64,000 bases of DNA from Pseudomonas sp. MYb327. GTDB taxonomy: Bacteria > Pseudomonadota > Gammaproteobacteria > Pseudomonadales > Pseudomonadaceae. The stretch lies in the NCBI RefSeq assembly GCF_040438925.1, contig NZ_CP159258.1, forward strand, positions 2,184,001-2,248,000, given 5' to 3'. Below the pieces are notes generated by a model. That model was not told where the DNA came from, searched no databases, and saw only the letters and a program-made list of their open reading frames with translations. The translations under genes and the position numbers were made by a program. Shown piece after piece: positions 45,685 through 55,038 of this stretch (positions within the stretch are counted from its first letter, which is position 1; every line of letters starts with the position of its first letter).

Positions 45685-46266
45685 TTAACGGCCCAACGCC
45701 GTTTCCGCCTCAGCCAAGAGCTCTTCAACCGAACCATGCACTGCTGGGTCATGTTCGATCTGCCCGATGTTAAACCTTATGTCATACCCGCGATGCACCG
45801 TGGCAGTCCGTTCATCAAGCATCTCCTCAAGCCGGGCCTGTATCGCCTGGGTGTCCACGCTATTGGAACCGGTCAACAAGGCGACAAAAGTGGCACCTTC
45901 CAGCCGCCCGATCACGTCGCTTTCCCTGAATCCGATGCGCAACACATCGGCGAAGATCTTGAGAGCATTGTCGCCCTCATTACGGCCAAACAGGTAGTTG
46001 ATGCGCTTGAAGTCGTCCAGGTTGAAAAACAGCAAGGTCGCCGGTCTTTCCAGTTGCATGCAGGCCTCCAGTCCCGCTTGAGCCAGTGCCAGGAAGCCAT
46101 GGCGGTTGGGCAGCAACGTGAGCTCATCCATGCTCGCCATCTGTACGCCTATCAGTTCTTGCTCAGCCTTGCGGGCAAGGTCGCGCAGAAGTTCGCGCTC
46201 CTGCTGTGGCGTCCGCATGGGGTCGGCGCGAACGCCAGTTTTGTGCGGTTTGCCTGAAATCAACAT
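45685..46266 (-). CDS. Standalone GGDEF-fold protein with degenerate active site
   Basis: A 193-residue protein made almost wholly of one GGDEF-like domain: MDELTLLPNRHGF (near 46), LLFFNLDDFKRINYLFGRNEGDNALK (near 78-103) and IGRLEGATFVALL. At the signature the usual GGDEF is EGATF (123-127), and the first metal Asp is Asn. So diguanylate cyclase activity is unlikely; it may bind c-di-GMP or another nucleotide, or be an interaction module. No sensor domain precedes it; the first 40 residues form a short helical N-terminus. ATG 46266 has AAAGGAG upstream. Confidence 0.82.
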   Translation of the reverse strand: MLISGKPHKTGVRADPMRTPQQERELLRDLARKAEQELIGVQMASMDELTLLPNRHGFLALAQAGLEACMQLERPATLLFFNLDDFKRINYLFGRNEGDNALKIFADVLRIGFRESDVIGRLEGATFVALLTGSNSVDTQAIQARLEEMLDERTATVHRGYDIRFNIGQIEHDPAVHGSVEELLAEAETALGR

Positions 46267-46344
46267 CACATACTCCTTTGAAGGGTATGTTTCTTAGAGT
46301 CCTCAATAACGGGTTTAACTCCGTGTTTACTGGCCGTTGGTCAG

Positions 46345-46923
46345 CTACCCGCCTATCGGACACGGCCCTCCGGCGTCTGCCCAGAGCTTGAATTGGTTGA
46401 CAAAGATGTCGTGCGGCACCGGTACCGGTGCGCGATTACCGCCCGGATTCCAGCCCCACAGCACCAGTTTGTCTTCGCTGACATGCTTGATCAGCGCCGG
46501 GAAATCACGATCGCCGTTGCTGGCGCGATCCTTGATCATGGCGCACAAACGGTCGGGGGGCAGACTGATCCAGGCCATTTTGTGCGCGGCCGGTGGCAGG
46601 CTCCAGTGCGGCGCTCCCGGCGGCGTCTTGGGGCCGTAGCTGACCGGTGGATTGGTATCGGCGTGGCAGGTGGCGCACGGCAAACCGGCCGCGCCCTTAC
46701 CGTCCAAGCCGCGCACGACGTTCATCGCGTGAGGTTTTCCGGCATCGAACTGCAACGGCGAATCGCCGGGGATGTGGCAGTTCTGGCAACGCGGACTCTG
46801 GAAGACTTGCTGTACCGTTTCGAAAGCCTTCAAGGCTTCGCGGTCATCGGCGAACAGCTCCGTGGCGTAGATAAACAGGCAAACCAGCAGCACCCCACCC
46901 AGCAGCCAGTGATGTCGTTTCAT
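46345..46923 (-). CDS. Dihaem c-type cytochrome of the IorAB-type oxidoreductase
   Basis: A 192-residue periplasmic protein with an N-terminal membrane signal/anchor (about 7-25). Two haem-c motifs are seen: CQNCH near 47-51 and CATCH near 82-86. The rest (PPAAHKMAWISLPPDRLCAMI) resembles cytochromes annotated as isoquinoline 1-oxidoreductase-associated subunits. It lies 1 base downstream of the molybdenum subunit gene and should pass electrons from it to the respiratory chain. Confidence 0.82.
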   Translation of the reverse strand: MKRHHWLLGGVLLVCLFIYATELFADDREALKAFETVQQVFQSPRCQNCHIPGDSPLQFDAGKPHAMNVVRGLDGKGAAGLPCATCHADTNPPVSYGPKTPPGAPHWSLPPAAHKMAWISLPPDRLCAMIKDRASNGDRDFPALIKHVSEDKLVLWGWNPGGNRAPVPVPHDIFVNQFKLWADAGGPCPIGG

Positions 46924-46924
46924 C

Positions 46925-49099
46925 TCACACCCCCGACAGTTGCAGCGGCAGTTCCCGCAGGCGTTGCCCGGTCAGGGCGAACACCGCGTTGGCAACGGCC
47001 GGTGCCGTGGGCGGCACACCCGCCTCGCCGATGCCACCCGGTTTTTCGCTGCTGGGCACAATGTGCACCTCCACCGCCGGCATTTCGTTCAGCCGCAGCA
47101 CTTGGTAATCGTGGTAATTGGACTGCACCACCTGCCCGTCCTTAAAGGTCAGTTTGCTGTGCAAGGTGAAGCCGAGGCCGAAGGTGATGCACGATTCCAT
47201 CTGCGCGGCGATGCTCTGCGGATTGACCGCAATCCCGCAATCCACCGCACACACCACCCGATGCACGCGGATCGCCAGGTTGTCCTGGGACACTTCGGCC
47301 ACCTGCGCCACGTAACTGCCGAAAGACTCATGCACCGCCACGCCCAAGGCATGACCGTCCGGCAACGGCGCTTGCCAGTTGGCTTTTTCCACGGCCAGGT
47401 TCAACACGCCGAGATGTCGCGGATGGTCCTTGAGCAAGGTGCGTCGGTACTCCACCGGGTCCTTGCCCGCCGCCGTGGCCAGTTCATCGATCAACGATTC
47501 CATGACGAACCCTGTGTGGGTGTGCCCCACCGACCGCAGCCACAGCACGGTGATGCCGGTTTGCGGCGAGTGCAGTTCAACTTGATGGTTGACCAGCCCT
47601 TCGAGGTAGGGACTGTCGGCCACGCCTTCGACGGAGGTTTTGTCGATGCCGTTCTTGACCATCGCCGCTTCCAGCATGGTCCCGGCCATGATCGATTGCC
47701 CGACCATTACGTGTTTCCAGGCCAGGGGCAGGCCATCCGCACCGAGGCCCACCGTTGCATGGTGCAGGAAGGCTGAGCGGTAATAGCCACCCCGGATATC
47801 ATCCTCCCGCGCCCAAACGGTCTTGACCGGTCCGCCTGCTGCCTTGGCGACCTGCACCGCTTCGGCGACAAAATCCGAGGTCGGGTTGGCTCGCCTGCCA
47901 AAGCCGCCGCCGAGGAATTCGGTGTGAATCTCGACCTGCTCGGGTTTAAGCCCGGTGATTTTCCCGGCGACCATTTGGTCGAGGGTCTGAAACTGCGTCC
48001 CGGTCCAGATCTCGCATTTGTCCTGGGTAATGCTCACGGTGCAATTGAGCGGCTCCATCGGGGCATGGGCCAGGTAAGGCACGCTGTACTCGACATCAAT
48101 GGTTTTCGCCGCTTTGGCCAGTGCAGCCTTGGTATCGCCAGCCTGACTGGCGGACGTACCGGGCGTGGTCGCGAGTTTGCGGAAGCGCTCCAACAGCGCC
48201 TGACTGTCGAGATCGATGTTCGGTCCCAGATCCCACTCAACCGTCAACGCATCGCGCCCCAGCTTCGCCGCCCAGTAGTGGTCGGCGATGACCGCCACGC
48301 CGGTCGGCACCTGCACCACTTTACGCACGCCAGGTATCGCAAGCGCCCCGGCACCTTCGAAGGATTTGACACTGCCGCCAAACACCGGGGACCGCGCGAC
48401 CATCGCCGTCATCAAGCCGTCGAACTGCACGTCCATGCCGAACTTCGCCCGCCCGGTGATTTTTTCCGGCGTGTCCAGGCGTTTGGTGGGTTTGCCGATG
48501 AGTTTCCAGTCCTTGGCCTCTTTGAGCTTGATCGACGCCGGATCCGGCACCGGCAGCTTGCCCGCGTCATCGGCCAGTTCGCCGTAGGTGGCGCGTTGCT
48601 CACCAGCAATCACGACGCCGGATTCGGTGCGAATCTCGGAAGGCGCAACGTTGAAGCGCTTGGCTGCTGCCTCGATCAACATCAACCGCGCCGCCGCACC
48701 GGCCTGGCGGTAACGATCGAACTCCATCCAGGTCGAGGTCGAGCCGCCGGTGATTTGCATTCCGCCAAACCCGGCCAAACCGTAATCCTTGGCAGACGCT
48801 GGTGAATGTTCGACGCGAATTTTCGACCAGTCGGCATCCAGTTCTTCGGCAATCAGCATGGTCAGGCCGGTCCAGATGCCCTGGCCCATTTCCGAATGAC
48901 CAAGTAATACCGTGACACTGTTGTCATTGCCGATACGCAGAAATGCATTTGGTGCGAACACGTTGCCCTGGTTCTCGGCGCCCATGGCAAAACGATGGGC
49001 ACCGGGAATAACAAACGCCACCACCAGGCCGCCGCCCAGCACAGCACTGCCCTTGAGAAAATTCCGGCGCGATAACGGACTGAAGCTATCCATGGCCAT
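46925..49099 (-). CDS. Xanthine dehydrogenase-family molybdopterin-binding subunit (IorB-like)
   Basis: A 724-residue molybdenum hydroxylase large subunit with a TAT signal (SRRNFLKGSAVLGG). Family marks include VTVLLGHSEMGQGIWTGL near 60, EHSPASAKDYG, a FLGGGFGRRANPTSDF block (near 400) and GIGEAGVPPTAPAVANAV (near 690), where a Glu next to the cofactor is expected (GEAG). Such enzymes hydroxylate aldehydes or N-heterocycles in the periplasm; quinoline/isoquinoline or aldehyde substrates are possible. ATG 49099 overlaps the small-subunit stop (TGATG). Confidence 0.87.
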   Translation of the reverse strand: MAMDSFSPLSRRNFLKGSAVLGGGLVVAFVIPGAHRFAMGAENQGNVFAPNAFLRIGNDNSVTVLLGHSEMGQGIWTGLTMLIAEELDADWSKIRVEHSPASAKDYGLAGFGGMQITGGSTSTWMEFDRYRQAGAAARLMLIEAAAKRFNVAPSEIRTESGVVIAGEQRATYGELADDAGKLPVPDPASIKLKEAKDWKLIGKPTKRLDTPEKITGRAKFGMDVQFDGLMTAMVARSPVFGGSVKSFEGAGALAIPGVRKVVQVPTGVAVIADHYWAAKLGRDALTVEWDLGPNIDLDSQALLERFRKLATTPGTSASQAGDTKAALAKAAKTIDVEYSVPYLAHAPMEPLNCTVSITQDKCEIWTGTQFQTLDQMVAGKITGLKPEQVEIHTEFLGGGFGRRANPTSDFVAEAVQVAKAAGGPVKTVWAREDDIRGGYYRSAFLHHATVGLGADGLPLAWKHVMVGQSIMAGTMLEAAMVKNGIDKTSVEGVADSPYLEGLVNHQVELHSPQTGITVLWLRSVGHTHTGFVMESLIDELATAAGKDPVEYRRTLLKDHPRHLGVLNLAVEKANWQAPLPDGHALGVAVHESFGSYVAQVAEVSQDNLAIRVHRVVCAVDCGIAVNPQSIAAQMESCITFGLGFTLHSKLTFKDGQVVQSNYHDYQVLRLNEMPAVEVHIVPSSEKPGGIGEAGVPPTAPAVANAVFALTGQRLRELPLQLSGV

Positions 49100-49554
49100 C
49101 AACCCAGTTCAGCGGCGCGTTTGACCGCGGCGCGAATTCTTGGATAGGTGCCGCAGCGGCAAATGTTGCCCGACAGCGCCTGATCGATGTCGCTGTCGGT
49201 GGGCTGCGGAATCTTCGCCAACAAAGCCGCTGCCGACATAATCTGCCCGGACTGACAGTAACCGCATTGGACCACATCGAGTTCAGCCCAGGCTTGTTGC
49301 ACCGGGTGCGAACCGTCGGTGGACAGGCCTTCGATGGTGAGGATTTTCTGCCCATGGGCCACCGCCGTGGCGGGGGTGATGCAGGAGCGCAGCGGAGCGC
49401 CGTCGATGTGCACGGTGCAGGCGCCGCACTGCGCCATGCCACAGCCGAACTTGGTTCCGGTCAGGTGCGCGACATCACGCAGGACCCACAACAGCGGCAT
49501 GTCCGCGGGGACATCCAGCTCCTGGTCCTGACCATTGATATTGAGGGTCAGCAT
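49099..49554 (-). CDS. (2Fe-2S)-binding small subunit (IorA-like)
   Basis: A 151-residue ferredoxin-fold subunit. [15 protein letters not shown] with C...C spacing at about 41-55 gives the first 2Fe-2S cluster, and [10 protein letters not shown] with a later CRC(G) gives the second. This matches the small subunit of xanthine dehydrogenase-like two-subunit enzymes. I choose ATG 49554 ([13 protein letters not shown]), not 49575. It is first in the operon and overlaps the large subunit by a TGATG. Confidence 0.9.
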   Translation of the reverse strand: MLTLNINGQDQELDVPADMPLLWVLRDVAHLTGTKFGCGMAQCGACTVHIDGAPLRSCITPATAVAHGQKILTIEGLSTDGSHPVQQAWAELDVVQCGYCQSGQIMSAAALLAKIPQPTDSDIDQALSGNICRCGTYPRIRAAVKRAAELG

Positions 49555-49702
49555 TGCGAAGGTCCTCAGACTCACGGTGTTCTGAAGGGGGACGCCGCTG
49601 TGGTTATCAAGAACCTACGCGCGCCTCGGGTTATCCCTACAGCTAAGCGCAATTTGACCGGCAGACCGAGGCGTATCGACCACCGGTCATGAATCACGCG
49701 GA

Positions 49703-49796
49703 TCTGTAGGAGCTGGCTTGCCAGCGATCACGGTGGGCCATCAGCATCGATTTCGCCTGACGCGCCGCTATCGCTGGCAAGCCAGCTCCTACAGAA
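49703..49796. repeat. REP-like inverted pair (GGAGCTGGCTTGCCAGCGA type)
   Basis: TGTAGGAGCTGGCTTGCCAG at about 49705-49724 and its exact inverted copy at about 49774-49793 flank a 49-base spacer. It is the best-preserved copy of the family in the window and lies directly before the NnrS stop. Confidence 0.9.
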
Positions 49797-49798
49797 AG

Positions 49799-50953
49799 CT
49801 AGACCCGTGGCTTGATCAGAATCCCGGTATAACGCAGGAGAAACAACCCAAACGCCGCACACCAAAGCAACGCCGACAACCCCAGTCCCCAGCCGGAAAA
49901 CGGCACCAGCAACACCCGCGAAACCCCAGCCATCAATACCAGGCCGAACCCCACCACAATTGCTTTCGAAGGCAGCAATGGCCGGCCGGTATGCCCAAGG
50001 CTGACCCGGGCAGTCATCGCCAGAATTAACCCGCCAATACCGCCCACCGACAGTGAATGAGTCGCCAGGCTCTGCTGCGGCATCAGGCCGGCGTGCCACA
50101 GCACCATGGCGAAAACCGCCACTACCAGCCAGACATACGACAGATACAGCGACCACAACAGCGGCACTCGCCAGATACCACGGTCATGCCAACGCCACAG
50201 ACGAATCAGGTGCAGACTGCCCATCAATAAAAACAACACCGCCAGCCAAAGCCTCGGGACGTCATTCAAGCCGAGGGTAAAAGTCAGCGCGGTCAGCAGT
50301 CCGCTCACCAGCAGGACCTTGGTGGGTAGCGGATTGACCGCAGGCTGTGCTGGACGATTCAAGCCACGCTGGATGAAGAACGGGATCACACGTCCACCGA
50401 TCACGCTCATCAGTGCGCCGATCAGCCACAAGGCGGTTAATACTCCACGTCGCTGCAAGCCGACATTATCGGTGGAGATGCCCCACAACGTCATGGCCTG
50501 ACAACCGGCCAGCAGCATGACCATCAACAAAATCGGGTAGTTTTCGCGCTTGCCGGCAGCGATCAGGTCGCGCCCCAGTATCCCGGTCAACAACGGCAAA
50601 AAAGGCAGCTGCAACAACAGCAACCACGCAGGAGAAATCGGCAGCAGCCAGGCCAGTCGCGCCAGCAGCCAGACCAGCACCAGCCAGATAAGTGGCCAGC
50701 CGTTGAGCCCAGGGCGACCAGTCCAGTTAGGTACTGCTGTCAGCAGGAACCCGGCGATGATCGCGGCGGCAAATCCGAACGGCATCTCGTGCCGATGCCA
50801 GGCGAGCATGCTGCCCACCGGTTGCGCACCGGGCAAACGGCCGTATAGCCACAGCGCCCAGATTGCCACCGCCAGTGCGGCGAACGCGGCGCCTGCGAGG
50901 AAGAACGGACGAAAGCCGAGACTGAAGACGGGAGCGGCGGCCAATTTACACAT
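49799..50953 (-). CDS. NnrS-family membrane protein
   Basis: A 384-residue inner-membrane protein with about 12 helices and the NnrS pattern: PVFSLGFRPFFLAGAAFA at the N-terminus, WHRHEMPFGFAAAIIAGFLLTAVPNWTGRP (near 48-77) and HSLSVGGIGGLILAMTARVSLGHTGRPL near the C-terminus. NnrS proteins bind haem and copper and relieve nitrosative stress. It starts where ppyR ends (shared base 50953), so it is translated with it. Confidence 0.9.
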   Translation of the reverse strand: MCKLAAAPVFSLGFRPFFLAGAAFAALAVAIWALWLYGRLPGAQPVGSMLAWHRHEMPFGFAAAIIAGFLLTAVPNWTGRPGLNGWPLIWLVLVWLLARLAWLLPISPAWLLLLQLPFLPLLTGILGRDLIAAGKRENYPILLMVMLLAGCQAMTLWGISTDNVGLQRRGVLTALWLIGALMSVIGGRVIPFFIQRGLNRPAQPAVNPLPTKVLLVSGLLTALTFTLGLNDVPRLWLAVLFLLMGSLHLIRLWRWHDRGIWRVPLLWSLYLSYVWLVVAVFAMVLWHAGLMPQQSLATHSLSVGGIGGLILAMTARVSLGHTGRPLLPSKAIVVGFGLVLMAGVSRVLLVPFSGWGLGLSALLWCAAFGLFLLRYTGILIKPRV

Positions 50954-51201
50954 CAGGCCAACGCTACGCGCTGAGGTTTGCTCAACCGGTGCTGGGACAG
51001 CAGGCGCATGACGTAGCCGATTTTCAGCAGCGTCGGCCCGATGATGGTCATGGCGTGCAGCGCCACTTGCGCCGGGATCGACAGATGACCGTTGTAGAGG
51101 TAAGCGCCATAGATCCCGGCGAGCAACATTGCCAGGCCAACGATAAGCACGCGGCTCGAAAGGTGCAGGACATTCTGAGGATTGCTGAAGAAATGGAACA
51201 T
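50953..51201 (-). CDS. ppyR: Small membrane regulator PpyR-like protein
   Basis: An 82-residue protein with two membrane helices (about 15-37 and 45-68). The FFSNPQNVLHLSSRVLIVGLAM and TIIGPTLLKIGYVMRLLSQ stretches, and its place directly upstream of an NnrS gene, match PpyR of P. aeruginosa, described as a membrane sensor/regulator affecting psl and pyoverdine. The function in this organism is inferred. The start is ATG 51201. Confidence 0.65.
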   Translation of the reverse strand: MFHFFSNPQNVLHLSSRVLIVGLAMLLAGIYGAYLYNGHLSIPAQVALHAMTIIGPTLLKIGYVMRLLSQHRLSKPQRVALA

Positions 51202-51466
51202 TTTCCGTACTCCTGTAGCAGTTCAGTTGTACGTTGGATGTATCAAGTGTCGTGCCAGTTATCCAAGGCAGCTAAATCAGCCACTTAGGTAGGTGCGGGT
51301 CAAAACGACTCTATTGCGAAAGAGTCCGTATGACTCAGCCTGTAGTCATAACGACTTCGGCGACTAAAAATCCCCTACGCACTGGGCGATCTACGGCGCG
51401 TCCAGACCCACGCAGGCTAGCTACGCTGATAGTCCAGCATGCAAAAACCTGCCAAGGAGACCCGCC
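51202..51466. other. Divergent intergenic region between ppyR and the PhnB-like gene
   Basis: About 265 bases with no gene. A short inverted repeat GACTC-tattgcgaaa-GAGTC lies at about 51309-51328. A TTGGATGTATCAA at 51236-51248 is only a partial ANR/FNR match. No firm promoter assignment is possible. Confidence 0.4.
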
Positions 51467-51970
51467 ATGCTTCATATTCAAAAACTCACACCCTGCCTGT
51501 GGTTCGATGGTCAGGCCGAAGAGGCTGCGAAGTTTTATTGCGCGATCTTCGATCATTCGAAAATCACCGCCATCACCCACTATGGCGAGGCTGGTAAAGA
51601 ATTCCATGGTCGCGAAGTCGGTTCGGTCATGACGGTCAGTTTCGAACTCGACGGGCAGACATTTACCGGCCTTAACGGTGGCCCGAACTTCATCTTCAAC
51701 GAAGCGATTTCGTTCCAGGTCAACTGCCAGACCCAGGAAGAAGTCGACCACTTCTGGGGGCGCCTGTCCGCCGGCGGGCCAGTCGAGGCGCAACAGTGCG
51801 GCTGGCTCAAGGACAAATTCGGAGTGTCCTGGCAGATCGTGCCAGTCGCCATGATGGAGATGATCAAAGACCCCGACACGATCAAATCCCAGCGTGCGAT
51901 GCTGGCGATGATGCACATGAAAAAACTCGATATCGCTGAGCTGCAACGAGCCTTTAACGGCGAGAGCTAA
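51467..51970 (+). CDS. VOC family protein (PhnB-like)
   Basis: A 167-residue protein of the PhnB/3-demethylubiquinone-like VOC group: LTPCLWFDGQAEEAAKFYCAIFDHSKI, SFELDGQTFTGLNGGPNF and GWLKDKFGVSWQIVP are characteristic. These proteins have a VOC fold but usually no known reaction. It precedes the AraC gene by 33 bases on the same strand. ATG 51467 has AAGGAG upstream. Confidence 0.87.
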   Translation: MLHIQKLTPCLWFDGQAEEAAKFYCAIFDHSKITAITHYGEAGKEFHGREVGSVMTVSFELDGQTFTGLNGGPNFIFNEAISFQVNCQTQEEVDHFWGRLSAGGPVEAQQCGWLKDKFGVSWQIVPVAMMEMIKDPDTIKSQRAMLAMMHMKKLDIAELQRAFNGES

Positions 51971-52003
51971 TACACTCCGACGCTGATCTGACAAGGACTG
52001 GCC

Positions 52004-52837
52004 ATGAAGCTCTCCAAGCCCCGGGACACCAACAAAGCCCCGCGTTTCTGGCGCGATGACGCCCTGCCCTTCATCGAAGCCCGCTCCATCGCCGACGGGC
52101 GCGAGGTCTGTTACACCCGGCATTCCCACGAGCACTTTTCCATCGGGGCGATTACCGCCGGGCGCAGTACCTATATCCATGAGCAATCGTACTTCGAGGT
52201 CAGTATTGGCACCGTCGTGCTGATGAACCCCGGTGATGTCCACGCCTGCAATCCGATCGATGATCAGCCCTGGTCCTACCTGATGCTCTATGTCGACACC
52301 GCTTGGCTCACCGATTTGCAGCATCAGTTGGGGTTCAGCAACGATCTGGCGTTTCGCCGGTTCGCAGTCACCCATATCGCGGACCGCGAACTGTTCGACG
52401 GATTGAAGGCTTTATATGAGGTGCTGGTCGATCAGCAGCAGGACGTGTTGCGCAAGCACAGCGCAGCGGTGGAGTTTTTCACCGAAGTGCAGCTACGGCT
52501 GAACCCGGTCGATCAACCGTTGCGCGAGCCCAACTTCAAGCTGGAACGCGCTGCCGATTTCATCCGCGATCACTGCACGCAAATACTCAAGCTCGAAGAC
52601 ATCTGCGAAGCGGCGCAACTGTCGCCGTCCTACCTGATCCGCGCGTTCAAGCAACACTACGGCATGACGCCCCATGCTTTTCTGGTTAACCGGCGCATCC
52701 AGTTCGCCCAGGATCAGTTGCGCAACGGCAAGTTGATCGCCGACGTGGCACTGGAAGCGGGATTTGCCGATCAAGCGCATTTTCAACGGGCATTCAAACA
52801 GCACCTGGCGGCAACACCGGGGCAGTATCGCGGCTGA
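52004..52837 (+). CDS. AraC-family regulator (cupin sensor domain)
   Basis: A 277-residue regulator. Residues about 25-150 form an AraC-type cupin arm (YTRHSHEHFSIGAITAGRSTYIHE, GTVVLMNPGDVHACNP). Residues about 180-275 are the AraC HTH domain (LKLEDICEAAQLSPSYLIRAFKQHYGMTPHAFLVNRRI, then DVALEAGFADQAHFQRAFKQH). It may control the convergent LysE-family exporter or the upstream VOC gene. The start is ATG 52004. Confidence 0.88.
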   Translation: MKLSKPRDTNKAPRFWRDDALPFIEARSIADGREVCYTRHSHEHFSIGAITAGRSTYIHEQSYFEVSIGTVVLMNPGDVHACNPIDDQPWSYLMLYVDTAWLTDLQHQLGFSNDLAFRRFAVTHIADRELFDGLKALYEVLVDQQQDVLRKHSAAVEFFTEVQLRLNPVDQPLREPNFKLERAADFIRDHCTQILKLEDICEAAQLSPSYLIRAFKQHYGMTPHAFLVNRRIQFAQDQLRNGKLIADVALEAGFADQAHFQRAFKQHLAATPGQYRG

Positions 52838-52951
52838 GTCAGCCTCGCCACAAAGAAGGTTTCGATTCCGCTGGGTGCCCGTGACTTGGCGCACCCACTA
52901 CCCGCCACAACGCCAAGCCAGGCACCGGCTCTCGCCACAATTGTTTAGTGC

Positions 52952-53539
52952 CTAGGGCAACACCAGGTAAATCGCACTCACCGCCAGTAACAACGCCATG
53001 ACCCGATTGAACCAGCGCATGCCCACCGGGTTGTGCAGGTACCCGCGCAGGAATGTCCCGGCATAGGCCCAGCAACCTACCGACAGATAGCAAATCACCA
53101 GGTACACCGCCGCGAATTGCCAGACCAGGCGTGCTTCGCCATCGGCGACAAACGCGCCCATCCCGGCCACGCAAGCCAGCCAGGCTTTTGGGTTGAGCCA
53201 CTGCATCACCGCGCCATACAACATCGTTGGCGCCCGACCAGATTCCTTCGACTCAAGCTGCCCGTTATCCGCCGCCAACTTGAAGGCCATGTAGAGCAGG
53301 AACGCCACGCCCGCCCACTGCACCACTTGAGTCATGGCCGGCCAAATTCGTAGCAACTCATGCAAGCCCAGCCCCATCAGCACCAGCAACAACACAAAAC
53401 CCAGGGTCGCTCCTGCGACGTGCCACTGGCTGGCGCGAAAACCGAAACGCGCCCCGGAACTCAACGCCACAATATTCACCGGCCCCGGCGTTATCGAAGC
53501 GGCCAACGCAAACGCCGCCATGGACATCATCAGACTCAT
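52952..53539 (-). CDS. LysE-family exporter
   Basis: A 195-residue inner-membrane protein with six helices. MAAFALAASITPGPVNIVALSSGARFGFRAS is the LysE/RhtB start with its PGP motif. Such carriers export amino acids or their analogues; the substrate here is unknown. It converges with the AraC gene at about 115 bases. Confidence 0.88.
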   Translation of the reverse strand: MSLMMSMAAFALAASITPGPVNIVALSSGARFGFRASQWHVAGATLGFVLLLVLMGLGLHELLRIWPAMTQVVQWAGVAFLLYMAFKLAADNGQLESKESGRAPTMLYGAVMQWLNPKAWLACVAGMGAFVADGEARLVWQFAAVYLVICYLSVGCWAYAGTFLRGYLHNPVGMRWFNRVMALLLAVSAIYLVLP

Positions 53540-53637
53540 CGCACACCTACTTCCTGTCAGTTAAACCAGGCCCCACGGTAAAGACCCCTGCTGTGCGCGT
53601 ATTGAAGAAAACTACCCTCGCCTGCGATCCAGTAGCG

Positions 53638-54969
53638 CTACGCGTAATAGCCCACCACCCTCTTCACTTTCACCAAGGCTTCGCGCAGCGAATCCATGTC
53701 CACCGAGCCCAGCGCCAGACGAATCGCGTGCGGCACGTGGGTCGAGATTGCAAAGGGCTCGGCGGGCGACACCGATACCTGCTCGCGCATCAACGCCATG
53801 GCGATCTGGTCGGCCCGGGCCTCTTCGCCCAGCGGTAGCCAAATGAAATACGAATTCGGATGGCTGATGTATTTAAGCCCAGCCAACACTTCGCGAGCCA
53901 AGGCCTGCCGCGCCCGTGCGTCCGCACGTTTCTGCGCCTCAAGCTTGATCACCGTGCCGTCTTCGAGCCAGGCAACGGCCAGGGCCGTCATTACGCCGGG
54001 GGTGTTCCAGGTGGTCGCCATGATCGTGCGTTCGAATGCCGCCACCCATTTCACTGGTGCCGCCACAAACCCGACGCGTAGCCCGGTGGCAACGCTTTTG
54101 GACAGGCCTGAAACGTACACCGTTCTTTCAGGTGCCATCTCAGTCAAGGGCGGTGGTGCGTCTCCGGCGAGAAACGCGTAGGCAGCATCCTCGATGATGG
54201 TCAGGTCGTACCTGCGCGCTATCGTCACCAACTGCTCGCGCTGATCCGCCGCCATCACCCAGCCCAACGGGTTATGCAGGGTCGGCATCGAATAAACCGC
54301 GCGGACCGATCGACTCCGGCACAACCTCTCCAAGGCAAACAAATCAGGCCCCTTGTCGGTGACAGGAATGGGCAAGAGCTCAAGGTGCAGCGTTTCGGCG
54401 AGGGTCTTGAATCCGGGGTAAGTCAGCGCATCGGCGGCGATCACATCCCCAGGCTTGAGCAGCGTCATCAAGGTCACCGCCAGCCCATGTTGAGCGCCGC
54501 TGACGATCAACACCTGCTCGGCCGGTACGTTCAGCCCGCGCTCGCTGAGGTGACCCGCGACCGCAGCCCGCTCATGCAGACGCCCTGCGTGGGGCTGGTA
54601 ACGCAGGTGCGATTCCAGATCTCCGGATAGCGCGAGCTGGCGTAGAGCATTACGCAACAAATCAGCCTGACCCGGCAGTGACGGGTAGTTGAAATTGAGG
54701 TCAATCATCCCCGCCGCCACCACCGACTGTGAGATGCCTTGTCCGGGCGGCAGTGCCGTTTCCCTGACGAAGGTCCCGCGCCCGGTTTCGCCGCTGACAA
54801 GGCCCATGCTTTCAAGCTCGGCATAAACCCGACTGGCCGTGACCAGTGCCAATCCATGTTCAGTGGCGAGTTGACGATGTGTTGGCAAACGCGCACCGGG
54901 GGGCAATTGCCCCGAGCGAATGTCAGCCGCAAAGGCATCAACCAGCGATTTGTATCGGGATCGAGGCAT
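53638..54969 (-). CDS. MocR-type PLP-dependent transcriptional regulator
   Basis: A 443-residue fusion of a GntR winged helix (about 1-70: YKSLVDAFAADIRSGQLPPGARLPTHRQLATEHGLALVTASRVYAELE) and an aminotransferase fold (about 90-440), with VYSMPTLHNPLG and the PLP lysine in VYVSGLSKSVATGLRVGF. MocR proteins sense PLP or amino compounds and control nearby genes. It is divergent from a DMT exporter gene 69 bases away, a frequent arrangement. The start is ATG 54969. Confidence 0.92.
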   Translation of the reverse strand: MPRSRYKSLVDAFAADIRSGQLPPGARLPTHRQLATEHGLALVTASRVYAELESMGLVSGETGRGTFVRETALPPGQGISQSVVAAGMIDLNFNYPSLPGQADLLRNALRQLALSGDLESHLRYQPHAGRLHERAAVAGHLSERGLNVPAEQVLIVSGAQHGLAVTLMTLLKPGDVIAADALTYPGFKTLAETLHLELLPIPVTDKGPDLFALERLCRSRSVRAVYSMPTLHNPLGWVMAADQREQLVTIARRYDLTIIEDAAYAFLAGDAPPPLTEMAPERTVYVSGLSKSVATGLRVGFVAAPVKWVAAFERTIMATTWNTPGVMTALAVAWLEDGTVIKLEAQKRADARARQALAREVLAGLKYISHPNSYFIWLPLGEEARADQIAMALMREQVSVSPAEPFAISTHVPHAIRLALGSVDMDSLREALVKVKRVVGYYA

Positions 54970-55038
54970 GATGTATCCATGACAATTTTTTGATTGTACC
55001 GATAGTCAGCCATACGATGGCATTCGTGCAATCAAACA

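Noticed and set aside
51236..51248. TTGGATGTATCAA as an ANR/FNR site before ppyR
   Set aside because: One half-site and the spacing do not fit TTGAT-N4-ATCAA.
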